Source: AC-37 sp034663685
GTDB taxonomy: Bacteria; Actinomycetota; Thermoleophilia; Solirubrobacterales; Thermoleophilaceae
DNA length: 27,261 bases
Assembly (NCBI GenBank): GCA_034663685.1
Contig: JAXDJC010000174.1
Location: 1-27,261 of the forward strand
Direction of reading: 5' to 3'
Within the stretch, counting starts at the first letter, position 1, and the number at the start of each line of letters is the position of its first letter. Of this stretch, positions 15,939-22,857 are shown in pieces. Under the pieces are notes generated by a model. It did not search any database. It saw nothing but the letters and a program-made list of their open reading frames with translations, and was not told the origin of the DNA. The position numbers and the translations under genes were made by a program.

Positions 15939-16577
15939 TTGACCGTTCCAGTTGACATCACCGATCCGCGCATCGCCAAGGCCTACGCCCACCCGCTGCG
16001 CATTCACATCCTCGGCCTTCTCGACGACCGCGTGGCGAGTCCGAGCGAGATCGCCGGCGAGCTGAACGCCCCGCTCACCCACGTGAGCTACCACGTCCGC
16101 CAGCTGGCGGGCCTCGGGCTGATCAAGCTCGTTAGGACCACGCCCAGGCGCGGCGCCGTCGAGCATCACTACACGGCCAAGCTCCGTCCCAAGATCACGG
16201 ACGAGGCCTGGGGCCAGATCCCCGAGGTCGTCAAGAAGAACCTCGTGTCGGGCTGGGTCCAGCAGCTCGGGGCTCACGTGGCGGACGCGGTGTCCGCCGG
16301 CGGGTTCGACCGCGACAACGCTCACATGAGCCGCATCCCGATCGAGCTCGACGACAAGGGCTGGCAGGCCGTCGCCAAGGAGCTCGACAAGACGATGGAC
16401 CGGATCTACCGGATCGCCGAGGAGTCGAAGGCGCGGATCGACAAGGACCCGTCGACCGAGCACTGGCGCTCCACGGCCGCGATGATGCTCTTCGAGGGCC
16501 CCTCGCAGACCGCCGGCCTCCCCGAGGACGCCGGCATCCGCAGGCACAAGCGCCGTCGCGCGAAGACCAGCGCGTAG
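15939..16577 (+). CDS. ArsR-like winged-helix transcriptional regulator
   Basis: 212 residues from a TTG start supported by GGAGG. The N-terminal winged helix (about 5-80) begins ITDPRIAKAYAHPLRIHILGLL. The helix-turn-helix is SPSEIAGELNAPLTHVSYHV, followed by RQLAGLGLIKLV and a wing ending in EHHYTAKLRP. The C-terminal 110 residues are helical and charged (DDKGWQAVAKELDKTMDRIY, IAEESKARIDKD) and end in a basic tail (RRHKRRRAKTSA). No metal-binding cysteine pair typical of metal-sensing ArsR members is present, so metal sensing is unlikely. A perfect dyad upstream suggests autoregulation. The ligand is unknown. Confidence 0.82.
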   Translation: MTVPVDITDPRIAKAYAHPLRIHILGLLDDRVASPSEIAGELNAPLTHVSYHVRQLAGLGLIKLVRTTPRRGAVEHHYTAKLRPKITDEAWGQIPEVVKKNLVSGWVQQLGAHVADAVSAGGFDRDNAHMSRIPIELDDKGWQAVAKELDKTMDRIYRIAEESKARIDKDPSTEHWRSTAAMMLFEGPSQTAGLPEDAGIRRHKRRRAKTSA

Positions 16578-16694
16578 CCGGCAGCCCGCCTGAGCCGTTC
16601 CGCGTAGGTCCTTCGCGCCAACGCGACCCCGAACGGGTGGACATCGTGCAATCTGGGTTGCAGCCTGCCTTTCCGGGGAGGAATCGGGGTTACG

Positions 16695-17201
16695 ATGCCG
16701 ACGCCGCAGCGGGGGCCCGTCGCGGTGGAACCTTCCATGGATACGACGCGACGCGGAAACTACGAGTCGGGCTCCGACTACGTCCTCGAGTACGGGGAGC
16801 TGCGCTTCACCTTCAACGAGCGCGACTTCACCGAACGCGTGGAGCAGGCGGCGGTCAAGCTCGCCTTCGTGGACGGGCCGCTCGACGACGGCGAGCGCGA
16901 GGACCTCGTGAACCTGGCCGTGAACGGCGAGGTGAGCGAGCCGACCTCCGCGCTGGGCGAGCACATCAACGAGCGCTGGGGGGATCTTGCCGGGCCCTCA
17001 GAGCGATCGCTGGTCCACTGGCTGCGGCGGCTCGTCTTCCGCGGCGCGTGGCTCGACCAGCGGGTGAAGGAGGGCGAGCTCGAGATCGTCTTCGACGACC
17101 GCACCCACTCGTTCGGCTACGCCCAGCCGGACCGCGACTACGAGGTGATCGAGCTCTCGCCCGAGCCGTCGTGGTCGGGCGTGGCGTACAACCGCCGCTA
17201 G
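16695..17201 (+). CDS. Uncharacterised acidic protein
   Basis: 168 residues that I do not recognise. Codon use is fully coding-like. It has no signal peptide, membrane segment or cysteine. The segment RFTFNERDFTERVEQAAVKLAFVDGPLDDGEREDLV and the later LEIVFDDRTHSFGYAQPDRDYEVIEL suggest an alpha/beta cytoplasmic fold. The start may be ATG 16695 or ATG 16737; a GGGGAGG stretch lies at 16676-16682, rather far from either. Its TAG stop abuts the stop of the convergent Rho-like gene with no base between them (TAGCTA). Confidence 0.65.
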   Translation: MPTPQRGPVAVEPSMDTTRRGNYESGSDYVLEYGELRFTFNERDFTERVEQAAVKLAFVDGPLDDGEREDLVNLAVNGEVSEPTSALGEHINERWGDLAGPSERSLVHWLRRLVFRGAWLDQRVKEGELEIVFDDRTHSFGYAQPDRDYEVIELSPEPSWSGVAYNRR

Positions 17202-18449
17202 CTACTTCAGGCGGTCGGCCTGCAGCGTGCCCGAGCTGGGCGCCAGCTTGAGCTTGCCGCCGCCGTCGCCCTCGAGCACGATCTGAGTCGTGGCCAGCCG
17301 CTGCGGCTCGCCGGCCAGGCCGGTCGAGGCGATCACGGTCAGCGTGCCGCCCTCCTCCAGGCAGCGCGCGGCGCCGAACAGGCGGCGGGCCACAGCCGGG
17401 GGGAGCGCGTCGAGCGAGTCGAGCACGATCGCGGCGTGGCCGCCGGACTCCACGCGCCGCTTGGCGCGCTCCACGGCGATCTCGGCGGCCTGGGACTGCT
17501 CGTCGACCGGGCGGTCGAAGGCTCCGCCGACCACGCGCAGCGACTCCTCGCGCCGCCACTCCGTGACCTCCTCGGGACGGACGCCCGCGAGCACCACGGT
17601 CAGGTCGATGTCGTCCTGCTTGGCCAGCTCGAGCGCAACGGTGCGCAGCAGGGTGGTGATGCCCGAGCCGGGCGGGCCGCCGACCGCCACGCGCGAGCCG
17701 CGGCCGAACGGCGCCGAGGCCAGCTCCTTGGGCGCGGGCAGCTTCTCGCTCGCGAACACCGGCGTGCCGTCCTCGAAGCGGCGCCGGTCGGGCGCCGGGT
17801 CGGCCGAGCCGCCGTTGATCGACTCGACCCGCACGAGCGACGGGTAGCGCTCCGAACGGCGCGGCGAGCGCACCGGGCCGGCGATCTCGTCGCCGGCGCG
17901 CAGCTCGCAGCGGCGGATCTGGGCCGGGGAGACGTACACGTCCTCGCGCGAGTGCGCGAACGGGTCGGGCCGCATGAAGCCGCTCCCGTTGGGGAGCACG
18001 TCGAGAACGCCGGTGCGGGTCTCGCCGCGCGACTCCTCGTCGTCGCCGTCGTCCTCGGGCGCGTCGCCGTCGGCCTCCTCGGCGCGGGCGCCCTCGGCCG
18101 CGGCGTCGGCATCGTCGGCGCCGGACTTCTTGGCGCGGCCACGCCGCGGCGGCGCATCCTCGGAGTCGTCCTTCCCCTCGTCCTTTGCGGCGGTACCGGA
18201 GCGGCTGCGCCCGCGGCCGCCGCGGCCGCCGCGGCTGCGCGTGCGCCCGGCCGGCTTCTCGCCGCCGTCGTCGCTGCCGTTGGAGGACGAGCTCTTCGGC
18301 GTGGACTCGCCGCCGCCCTGCTTGAGCAGCGCGTCGATCAGGTCGTCACGACGGAGGGCTCGATAGCCCTCGATGCCCAGCTCCGAGGCGATCATGTGCA
18401 GGTCGGCGAGCGGGCTTCGCTCCAGCTCGGCGCGGTCGAGGATCGCCAA
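17202..18449 (-). CDS. Rho-like protein with a degenerate ATPase domain
   Basis: 415 residues. Rho_N-like helices are at about 5-43. A low-complexity insert (45-145) has an RGG-rich patch (SRGGRGGRGRSR) and acidic runs, as in actinobacterial Rho. The primary RNA-binding cold-shock domain (146-215) includes GVLDVLPNGSGFMRP and VYVSPAQIRR. A shortened RecA-like domain follows (245-415). Canonical Rho uses ATP to terminate transcription. Here Walker A is GPPGSGIT (258-265, I264 in place of Lys) and DERPEEVT is GVRPEEVT (catalytic Glu replaced by Val). The Q-loop block before RLFGAAR is missing, as are the R-loop (EEFKGTGN) and C-terminal helical domain. Walker B Asp (D344) remains. It is probably a non-hydrolysing paralogue. 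The TTG start at 18449 has AAGGGG upstream. Confidence 0.85.
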   Translation of the reverse strand: MAILDRAELERSPLADLHMIASELGIEGYRALRRDDLIDALLKQGGGESTPKSSSSNGSDDGGEKPAGRTRSRGGRGGRGRSRSGTAAKDEGKDDSEDAPPRRGRAKKSGADDADAAAEGARAEEADGDAPEDDGDDEESRGETRTGVLDVLPNGSGFMRPDPFAHSREDVYVSPAQIRRCELRAGDEIAGPVRSPRRSERYPSLVRVESINGGSADPAPDRRRFEDGTPVFASEKLPAPKELASAPFGRGSRVAVGGPPGSGITTLLRTVALELAKQDDIDLTVVLAGVRPEEVTEWRREESLRVVGGAFDRPVDEQSQAAEIAVERAKRRVESGGHAAIVLDSLDALPPAVARRLFGAARCLEEGGTLTVIASTGLAGEPQRLATTQIVLEGDGGGKLKLAPSSGTLQADRLK

Positions 18450-18525
18450 AGTTCAGGGCCCCTTCTGGTCTTGCGGTCGGGTCATTGCGCGGAGAGGATG
18501 CCACACGGCCCGGCGCAGGCCCGGA

Positions 18526-19356
18526 TCAGGCCCGGCGCAGACCGGGATCGAGCCGCACGTCCGCCTCGACACCGCGCTCGCCGCGCAGCGCGGCCCGCAC
18601 GGCCAGGTAGTCCGCCGTGGCGGCCACGTCGTGCACGCGCAGGATCGAGGCGCCGGCGTCCAGCCCGGCGCCGATCGCCGCCAGCGTGCCGGCCAGCCGG
18701 TCGCGGGGCGCCCGCCCGGTGATCGCCCCCACGAAGTCCTTGCGCGAGACCGCCAGAAGCACCGGGTGGCCCAGGGCAACGACCGCCGGCAGCGCCCGGA
18801 GCGCGGCCACGGTCTCCGCGGGGGTCTTGGCGAGGTCGGGGCCCGGGTCGAGCACGATCCGCTCCACGCCGTGCGAGCGGGCCAGTTCGATCCGCTCCCG
18901 GAGGAACGCGACCACCTCCTCCCCCACGTCCGCGTAGCCCGGGAACCTCTTCTCCTTCGGCGGCGCCGCGGTGTGCGTGATCACGAGCGCGGCGCCGGAC
19001 TCGGCGCAGGCCTCGGCAAGCGCCGGGTCGCGCAGGCCGCTCACGTCGTTGACCATGGTCGCCCCCGCGGCCAGCGCGGCGCGCGCCACGGCCGGCTTCC
19101 ACGTGTCCACGGACACCTCGATCCCCTCCCCCGCGAGCCGGTCGATCAGGGGAACCACGCGATCGGTCTCCTCGCCCTCGCTCACCGGCGGGCGGTCGGT
19201 CACGCCGGACTCGCCGCCCACGTCCACGATCGCCGCGCCCGCGTCGCGCAGCGCCAGCGCGCGGCGCACCTGCTCGTCGAGGCTCCCCACGCTCGCACCG
19301 TCGGAGAACGACTCCGGGCTCGCGTTCACGATCCCCATGAGGACCGGGGTGCTCAC
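18526..19356 (-). CDS. folP: Dihydropteroate synthase-like protein
   Basis: 276 residues with a pterin-binding TIM-barrel pattern: GIVNASPESFSDG (8-20), VDVGGES (44-50), VSVDTWKP (81-88), NDVSG (103-107), LDPGPDLAKT (169-178), VSRKDF (203-208) and RVHDV (240-244). Dihydropteroate synthase joins pterin pyrophosphate and p-aminobenzoate for folate synthesis. Key Asn, Asp, SRK and R-x-H residues are kept. Three signatures diverge: the STRPG loop reads SGVTDRPP, the MHMQG strand reads THTAAPP, and GFGKT reads DLAKT. It could be a true but divergent synthase or a paralogue. The start GTG overlaps the glpD stop (GTGA). No other folate gene is nearby. Confidence 0.8.
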   Translation of the reverse strand: MSTPVLMGIVNASPESFSDGASVGSLDEQVRRALALRDAGAAIVDVGGESGVTDRPPVSEGEETDRVVPLIDRLAGEGIEVSVDTWKPAVARAALAAGATMVNDVSGLRDPALAEACAESGAALVITHTAAPPKEKRFPGYADVGEEVVAFLRERIELARSHGVERIVLDPGPDLAKTPAETVAALRALPAVVALGHPVLLAVSRKDFVGAITGRAPRDRLAGTLAAIGAGLDAGASILRVHDVAATADYLAVRAALRGERGVEADVRLDPGLRRA

Positions 19357-21032
19357 GGGGCGGCGGCGGGCTCGGCGGTCGCGTTCAAGCGCTCCGCCCG
19401 TGCGACCTCGAGCCATGCCTCGAGCTCGCCGTCCACCTGCGCGGCCTGCCAGCCCAGCTCCGCGCCCAGCGCCTCGGCCACCGCCCGCGCCTCCGGGCTG
19501 CCGGGCGCGGTTAGGGCGGGGGCCGCGAGGATGCCGAGGCGCGTGCGGCGAAGGAGCGCGTCCGCCACCGTGGCGGCCTGCTCGTTGCGCGCGGCGAATG
19601 GGGCCTCCACCAGCAGGTCGGGCAGGTCCGGCACGATCCGCCGGGCCAGCTCGGGCCGTTCCTCAGCCATCGCCAGCACGTCGTTCGCGGCGTGGCCGTA
19701 GCGGCCGGCCAGCAGCTCCAGCGACTCCTCGTCCACGCCCTCCACGTGCGGCAGGTCCCCGGCCGGCTCGCCCAGCGGGATCTCCTGCGTGCGGCACGGG
19801 GCCTCGCGGCCCTCGCGCTCCACCACGCGATCCACGGCCAGCTTGGCCATCCGGCGCCACGTGGTGAGCTTGCCGCCGGTGATCGTGACCAGCCCGGAAC
19901 GGGTCTCGAACAGCTCGGCGCGGCGCGAGATGTCCACCGACTTCTTCGAGTCGCCCGTGGAGATCAGCGGGCGCACGCCGGCGTAGGCCCCGGTGAGGTC
20001 GGTCCGGTCGAGCGAGAGCTCGAAGAACTCGTTGCACGCGCCCAGGAGGTACTCGATGTCGCCGTCGTCGGCGGGTATGTGGTCGAGGTCGCCCTCGTAG
20101 TCGTTGTCGGTGGTGCCGACCAGGGTGCGGCCGAGCCAGGGCAGGGCGAAGATCGAGCGGCCGCCGCCCGCCGGCACGATCGCACCGGACTTGATGGGGA
20201 GGCTGTCGTAGGCGAGCGTCACGTGCGTGCCGCGGCTGGGCCGGATGCGCGGGACCTCCGCGGCGTCCAGCACCTCGTCGTGGCGGATGGTGTCCGCCCA
20301 CACGCCGGTCGCGTTGATCACGTTGTCGGCGCGGATGTCGAACTCGTTCGCGCTTGCCTCGTCGCGGCAGCGCACGCCGCCGGCCCGCCCGTTCTCCTCG
20401 ATCAGCTCGAGCACGCGGCAGCGGTTGGCCATCACGGCCCCGTAGCGCTCGGCCTCCCCGAGCACGGTGAGCACGAGGCGCACGTCGTCGGTCTGGCAGT
20501 CGTAGAAGAGGTAGGCGGCGGTGGGCTCGCGGGCGGCCAGCGCCGGGAGCAGCTCCAGCACCTCCTCGGCGTCCACGACCCGGTGGCGCTCCGGGCTCCA
20601 CTCCTCGAGCGAGGGCCCGTCGTCGCGGCGGCGCAGGGTGGGCAGCCGCACGCGGTCGGTGGCCATCACGTCGTAGGCGCTCAGGCCCGCTCCCATCACC
20701 CGCTCCGGCGTCTTGCCCTCGAAGTACGGGATCAGGAGCGCGAGCGGGTGCACCAGGTGGGGCGCCAGGTTGACCATGATCGCCCGCTCGAGCAGCGCCT
20801 CGCGCACCAGCCCGAGGTCGAAGTTCTGCAGATAGCGGAGGCCGCCGTGGATCAGCTTGGACGACCGGCTCGAGGTGCCGGACGCGTAGTCCTCGCGCTC
20901 GACCAGGGCCACGCTGTACCCGCGCGAGGCCGCGTCCAGCGCAACGCCCGCACCGGTGATGCCGCCGCCGATCACCACCATGTCGAAGCGGTCGGACTCG
21001 AACGAGGCGAGTGCGTCCGCGCGCGGGATCAC
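19353..21032 (-). CDS. glpD: Aerobic glycerol-3-phosphate dehydrogenase
   Basis: 559 residues, normal for GlpD. The FAD-binding motif MVVIGGGITGAGVALDAASR is at about 18-37. The family block SSRSSKLIHGGLRYLQ follows, and the substrate region includes GTHVTLAYDSLP, TDNDYEGD and AGVRPLIS. The DAO C-terminal domain begins near TITGGKLTTWRRMA. It is membrane-associated and oxidises glycerol 3-phosphate to dihydroxyacetone phosphate, passing electrons to quinone. The GTG start overlaps the nitroreductase stop as GTGA and its stop overlaps the folP start. No glpK or glpF is in the window. Confidence 0.93.
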   Translation of the reverse strand: MIPRADALASFESDRFDMVVIGGGITGAGVALDAASRGYSVALVEREDYASGTSSRSSKLIHGGLRYLQNFDLGLVREALLERAIMVNLAPHLVHPLALLIPYFEGKTPERVMGAGLSAYDVMATDRVRLPTLRRRDDGPSLEEWSPERHRVVDAEEVLELLPALAAREPTAAYLFYDCQTDDVRLVLTVLGEAERYGAVMANRCRVLELIEENGRAGGVRCRDEASANEFDIRADNVINATGVWADTIRHDEVLDAAEVPRIRPSRGTHVTLAYDSLPIKSGAIVPAGGGRSIFALPWLGRTLVGTTDNDYEGDLDHIPADDGDIEYLLGACNEFFELSLDRTDLTGAYAGVRPLISTGDSKKSVDISRRAELFETRSGLVTITGGKLTTWRRMAKLAVDRVVEREGREAPCRTQEIPLGEPAGDLPHVEGVDEESLELLAGRYGHAANDVLAMAEERPELARRIVPDLPDLLVEAPFAARNEQAATVADALLRRTRLGILAAPALTAPGSPEARAVAEALGAELGWQAAQVDGELEAWLEVARAERLNATAEPAAAP

Positions 21033-21541
21033 GGCAGGTACGTTACGTACTTCTCGACCGGCGCCCGCTCCGGGGCCTCGCGCGGCTGGCGCGGCGTGCC
21101 AAGGTGGATCAGCCCGAGCACGCGCTCGCCGTCGGGGATGCCCACCGCGGCGCGGCCCTCCGGAGTGCGCAGCACGGCCGGAGTGCGCCAGTAGCCGGCC
21201 AGGCCGCGGTCGTGGGCGCCGAGCAGCAGCGCGTACACGGCGCACGCAGCCGCGGCATGGTCCTCCTCGTCCTGCACCGGATCGCCGCACTGAAGCGTGG
21301 AGGCCGCGATCAGGGTGGGCGCGCGGTCGAGCTTCTCGGCCGCCTCGACGCTCGTGACGGCGTGCTTCAGGGCCGCCAGCGCCTCGGCCCCGAGGACGCG
21401 GAAGCGCCAGGGGTTGGTGAGGTTGTGGTTCGGTGCCCAGCGTGCGAGCTCGAACAGCTCGTCCAGCACCTCGCGTGCGACCGGCTCAGACCCGTAGGCC
21501 TTGTGGGTGCGGCGCGTGCGGATCGTGGTGTCGAGGTCCAT
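21029..21541 (-). CDS. Nitroreductase-family FMN oxidoreductase
   Basis: 170 residues. The FMN-binding N-terminus is TIRTRRTHKAYGSEPV, then ARWAPNHNLTNPWRFRVL (the family's PSxxNxQPW region with His-Asn), and AACAVYALLLGAHDRGLAGYW near the dimer interface. IPDGERVLGLIHLG is the usual C-terminal strand. It is somewhat short for the superfamily (often 185-220), like the compact TM1586/YdjA-type members. It reduces nitro or quinone-like substrates with NAD(P)H; the physiological substrate is unknown. The start is ATG 21541. It heads the unit that continues into glpD and folP by 4-nt overlaps. Confidence 0.85.
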   Translation of the reverse strand: MDLDTTIRTRRTHKAYGSEPVAREVLDELFELARWAPNHNLTNPWRFRVLGAEALAALKHAVTSVEAAEKLDRAPTLIAASTLQCGDPVQDEEDHAAAACAVYALLLGAHDRGLAGYWRTPAVLRTPEGRAAVGIPDGERVLGLIHLGTPRQPREAPERAPVEKYVTYLP

Positions 21542-21706
21542 CCCGACGAACGTAGCGGAGGGCGGAATCCTGCGCCCGCTGCGCCGGTTCGCGGCCCGAA
21601 GGCCACATCGATGCTGCAACGTGCTTGTGAACCGGACGGGCCTGAGGAGACTCGGCCGCCCACCGAGCGAAACCGTCCCCTCGGACGACCACACCCCCTC
21701 CGGTCA

Positions 21707-21934
21707 GTGCCCGAGCTAAAAGCCCCCACAGAAGAGCGGCGCCGCGATTACGAGCGCCGCGCCATGGTCGACGTGGCGCTCAGCCTCGCCGAGCTCGACG
21801 CGGACTGGGGCGACTACGAGCACGCGCTCAGGTACCTGGACGCAGCCGAGGAGCTCACGCGCGGCTCGATCTCGCGGCGCTGGGCGCTGCGCCGCCGCCG
21901 CTGGGTCGACGCGGCTAGAGGCTTCTCCCCCTAA
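21707..21934 (+). CDS. Small TPR-like hypothetical protein
   Basis: 75 residues from GTG 21707, or 56 from ATG 21764. Neither start has a clear Shine-Dalgarno sequence. From 21764 on, third positions are almost all G or C, as in the neighbouring real genes. The segment DADWGDYEHALRYLDAAEEL resembles a single tetratricopeptide-type helix pair, followed by a basic RRWALRRRRW stretch. A strong hairpin begins 24 nt after the stop, which supports a transcribed unit. The 165 nt between it and the divergent nitroreductase start hold no other gene that I can see. Confidence 0.5.
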   Translation: MPELKAPTEERRRDYERRAMVDVALSLAELDADWGDYEHALRYLDAAEELTRGSISRRWALRRRRWVDAARGFSP

Positions 21935-21957
21935 CCCCTCGAAGGGGGGGAACGCGA

Positions 21958-21994
21958 CCGCCGGCCGGGGGATTGAGCCTCGCCCGGCCGGCGG
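21958..21994 (+). terminator. Strong GC hairpin terminator
   Basis: CCGCCGGCCGGG (21958-21969) and CCCGGCCGGCGG (21983-21994) are exact 12-bp inverted arms around a 13-nt loop. It sits between the small ORF stop (21934) and the secreted-protein start (22057), so it would end the small ORF's transcript. No T-tract. Confidence 0.6.
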
Positions 21995-22056
21995 CGCAAT
22001 ACCGTCCCGGCGCCGGATATCCCCAAACCGCCGGCGGGTACTGCTACAACCTCGCG

Positions 22057-22842
22057 ATGCGCCGACCCCTCACAGCCTCCGCCCTTGCCATAGCCGCGCT
22101 GCTCGCCGCGCCGGCCGCGGCCCAGGTTCCCGGCGAGCCGATCACCGTGAACCCCGCGGCCGCCGGCAAGGCGTCGCACCTGATCATCGACATCCGCACC
22201 TCCGACGACCCGAAGGCCGGCGGGCGCGCGCCCGAGTCCGCGATCCTCGCGGCCGCGAACGGGTTCAAGTTCGACCCGCACGCGCGGACCGAGACCTGCT
22301 CGGCGGACCAGGCCAAGGCCAACAACTGCCCGGGCAACAGCAAGATCGGGTCCGGCACCGCGGACGCGACGGTGTCGAACGGCGTGGTCTCGCAGCCGGT
22401 CACCGCGGACATCGAGATGTTCCTGACCCCGCCGCTCAAGGCGGGCGACGTGGCCGGCGTGGTGCTCCACATCAAGGAGCGCAGCACGGGCGCGCAGGGC
22501 AACACGAGCGGCCGGATCGTCAAGACCTCCGGCACGTTCGGCATCGAGGTGCGCTTCGAGGACCTGGCCGCCGCCAACGCGGCGGCCCCGCAGGGCTACA
22601 CCGTGCGGATCGATCGCATCCAGGCCGACGTGGGCGCCTCGCACACCGAGAAGGTGACCAAGTACAAGACCGTGAAGACCAAGAGCGGCAAGAAGAAGAA
22701 GGTGCCGTACAAGGTCAAGGTCGTGCACGACCTGATCCGCAACCCCAAGACCTGCGCCGGCTCCTGGCCCTACCAGGTGCGGCTGCGCTACTCGGCCTCG
22801 GACGAGAGCGTGCGCGACGGCTCCGTGACCTGCTCGGGCTGA
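22057..22842 (+). CDS. Secreted protein of unknown function
   Basis: 261 residues. The signal peptide (MRRPLTASALAIAALLAAPAAA) has likely cleavage near residue 22-23. The mature part has few cysteines (TETCSAD, NNCPGNSKIGSG, PKTCAGSWPY and VTCSG), which could pair as disulfides. It is rich in beta-prone segments, so an extracellular beta-sandwich is plausible. Near the C-terminus is a lysine-rich stretch (KYKTVKTKSGKKKKVPYKVK). I recognise no catalytic motif. A TACAAC hexamer ends six nt before the ATG and there is no Shine-Dalgarno sequence, so a leaderless transcript is possible. Its 3' end is 15 nt from the convergent GMC gene. Confidence 0.75.
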   Translation: MRRPLTASALAIAALLAAPAAAQVPGEPITVNPAAAGKASHLIIDIRTSDDPKAGGRAPESAILAAANGFKFDPHARTETCSADQAKANNCPGNSKIGSGTADATVSNGVVSQPVTADIEMFLTPPLKAGDVAGVVLHIKERSTGAQGNTSGRIVKTSGTFGIEVRFEDLAAANAAAPQGYTVRIDRIQADVGASHTEKVTKYKTVKTKSGKKKKVPYKVKVVHDLIRNPKTCAGSWPYQVRLRYSASDESVRDGSVTCSG

Positions 22843-22857
22843 GCGCCCGCCTCGACC

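Noticed and set aside
18507..18540. Direct repeat GGCCCGGCGCAG around the folP 3' end
   Set aside because: Two short copies at the end of the gene are likely local duplication or chance in GC-rich sequence; no functional pattern seen.
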